Shown: positions 63,660 through 64,000 of the stretch, piece by piece | Position numbering within the stretch: position 1 is the first letter of the stretch | Layout of the letters: each line of letters begins with the position of its first letter | Assembly (NCBI GenBank): GCA_026712715.1 | Contig: JAPOPW010000064.1 | Location: 1-64,000 of the forward strand | DNA length: 64,000 nucleotides | Direction: 5' to 3' | Origin: Immundisolibacterales bacterium | GTDB lineage: Bacteria; Pseudomonadota; Gammaproteobacteria; HK1 | Notes under the pieces: model-generated | What the model was told of the DNA's origin: nothing | The model's input: only the letters and a program-made list of their open reading frames with translations | The model's database searches: none | Program-made: the position numbers and the translations under genes

Positions 63660-63920
63660 ATGGTGACAATCAATGTGCGGCGGCTCGACGAGGACGTGGT
63701 GGACCGCCTCAAGCGGCGCGCCTCGTCGAACAACCGCTCTCTCGAAGGTGAGGCGCGCCATATTCTGCAATCCGCGGCCGACGACGACATGGCGGCGAAG
63801 CGGGCCGCGTTCCTGGAGGCGTCGGACTGGCTGCGGCAAAAGACCAGGGGTCGCAAGCAAACCCCGGCGGAAGTGCTGATCCGTGAGGACCGCGACCACG
63901 GTCATCGCGACAACTTCTGA
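63660..63920 (+). CDS. FitA-like ribbon-helix-helix antitoxin
   Basis: An 86-residue Arc/MetJ-type antitoxin. It starts MVTINVRRLDEDVVDRLKRRAS, the FitA N-terminal DNA-binding ribbon-helix-helix, then EGEARHILQSA and a C-terminal tail that should bind the toxin. Start at ATG 63660 follows GGAGACGAACCG; an in-frame upstream ATG at 63621 gives a longer, unlikely form. The stop overlaps the start of the PIN toxin gene by one base. The pair should autoregulate. Confidence 0.88.
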   Translation: MVTINVRRLDEDVVDRLKRRASSNNRSLEGEARHILQSAADDDMAAKRAAFLEASDWLRQKTRGRKQTPAEVLIREDRDHGHRDNF

Positions 63921-64000
63921 TGCGCTTCGTCGTCGATGCGAGCGTGGCGGTCAAGTGGCTGGTCGAGGAGTCCGATTCGGATGCCGCGCGGGAACTGGCC
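63920..64000 (+). CDS. VapC/FitB-type PIN-domain toxin, 5' part
   Basis: Only the first 27 residues are in the window: MRFVVDASVAVKWLVEESDSDAARELA. DASVAVKW carries the first catalytic Asp of PIN-domain ribonucleases. It starts in a TGATG overlap with the FitA-like stop and runs off the right edge. It is the toxin half of the module. Confidence 0.88.
   Translation, partial: MRFVVDASVAVKWLVEESDSDAARELA

Noticed and set aside
63394-63669. Minus-strand frame of about 90 codons beside the toxin-antitoxin genes
   Set aside because: It overlaps the more gene-like plus-strand frame and the FitA start; no known family features.

Overview
The window is a high-GC (roughly two-thirds G+C), densely coded proteobacterial chromosome segment. 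Gammaproteobacteria is the best guess. The grounds are an lpxH / cyclophilin / cysS neighbourhood, hrpA, a bifunctional mrcB overlapping a TPR lipoprotein gene (the LpoP arrangement), speD-speE and a type I-E style CRISPR array. There is no rRNA and no cas gene here; the species cannot be named from the sequence alone.

Layout. 1-406: the 3' (trailer) end of a CRISPR array with 29-nt repeats and 32-nt spacers. 473-9.9 kb: CDGSH protein, hrpA, an MBL-fold lactonase-like hydrolase whose 3' end overlaps hrpA, two divergent acyl-CoA ligases and a cupin. 10-14.6 kb: lpxH, a cyclophilin gene broken by one in-frame amber, a STAS protein, a GOLPH3-like (GPP34) protein, cysS and tRNA-Pro/Arg/His. 14.6-24.5 kb: a TauD-type dioxygenase, HIT, LLM flavin enzyme, M48 protease, amidase, a Tat-exported haloperoxidase with an outer-membrane-type protein, and psd. 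24.7-31.2 kb: a cox-type molybdenum hydroxylase operon (coxG-S-L-M, then coxD-E) of the form II (non-CO) class. 31.4-35.8 kb: a crotonase, then a four-gene run of two ferritin-like proteins with speD and speE. 35.9-43.5 kb: a VOC protein divergent from a TRAP transporter unit that also encodes an alpha/beta-hydrolase homologue without its nucleophile, a Fe/2OG dioxygenase and a threonine aldolase. 43.6-45.7 kb: sixA, tRNA-Arg(CCT), a CaiB/BaiF CoA-transferase and tRNA-Ala(CGC), alternating on the minus strand. 45.8-48.1 kb: an arsenosugar-type cluster (arsS plus two sugar-transferase genes). 48.2-51.2 kb: mrcB and lpoP-like. 51.4-54.7 kb: a polar amino-acid ABC transporter. 54.9-61.5 kb: a PmtA-like methyltransferase, hyuA-hyuB and a ThDP enzyme flanked by two 34-bp direct repeats. 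61.7-64 kb: a truncated epimerase gene, then lower-GC DNA carrying a cupin, a hydratase-family gene and a FitA/VapC toxin-antitoxin pair, which looks like the edge of an acquired segment.

Functionally the window is rich in uptake and catabolism of organic acids and amino acids (TRAP, ABC, hydantoinase, amidase, CoA-transferase, crotonase, molybdenum hydroxylase, two Fe/2OG dioxygenases), interleaved with envelope housekeeping (lpxH, psd, mrcB, M48 protease). The most notable points are the ferritin-like/speDE operon, a possible hydroxylation plus retro-aldol route beside the TRAP genes, three gene junctions that appear to start with CTG inside a CTGA overlap, the amber codon in the cyclophilin, and the directly repeated element bracketing the ThDP enzyme gene.
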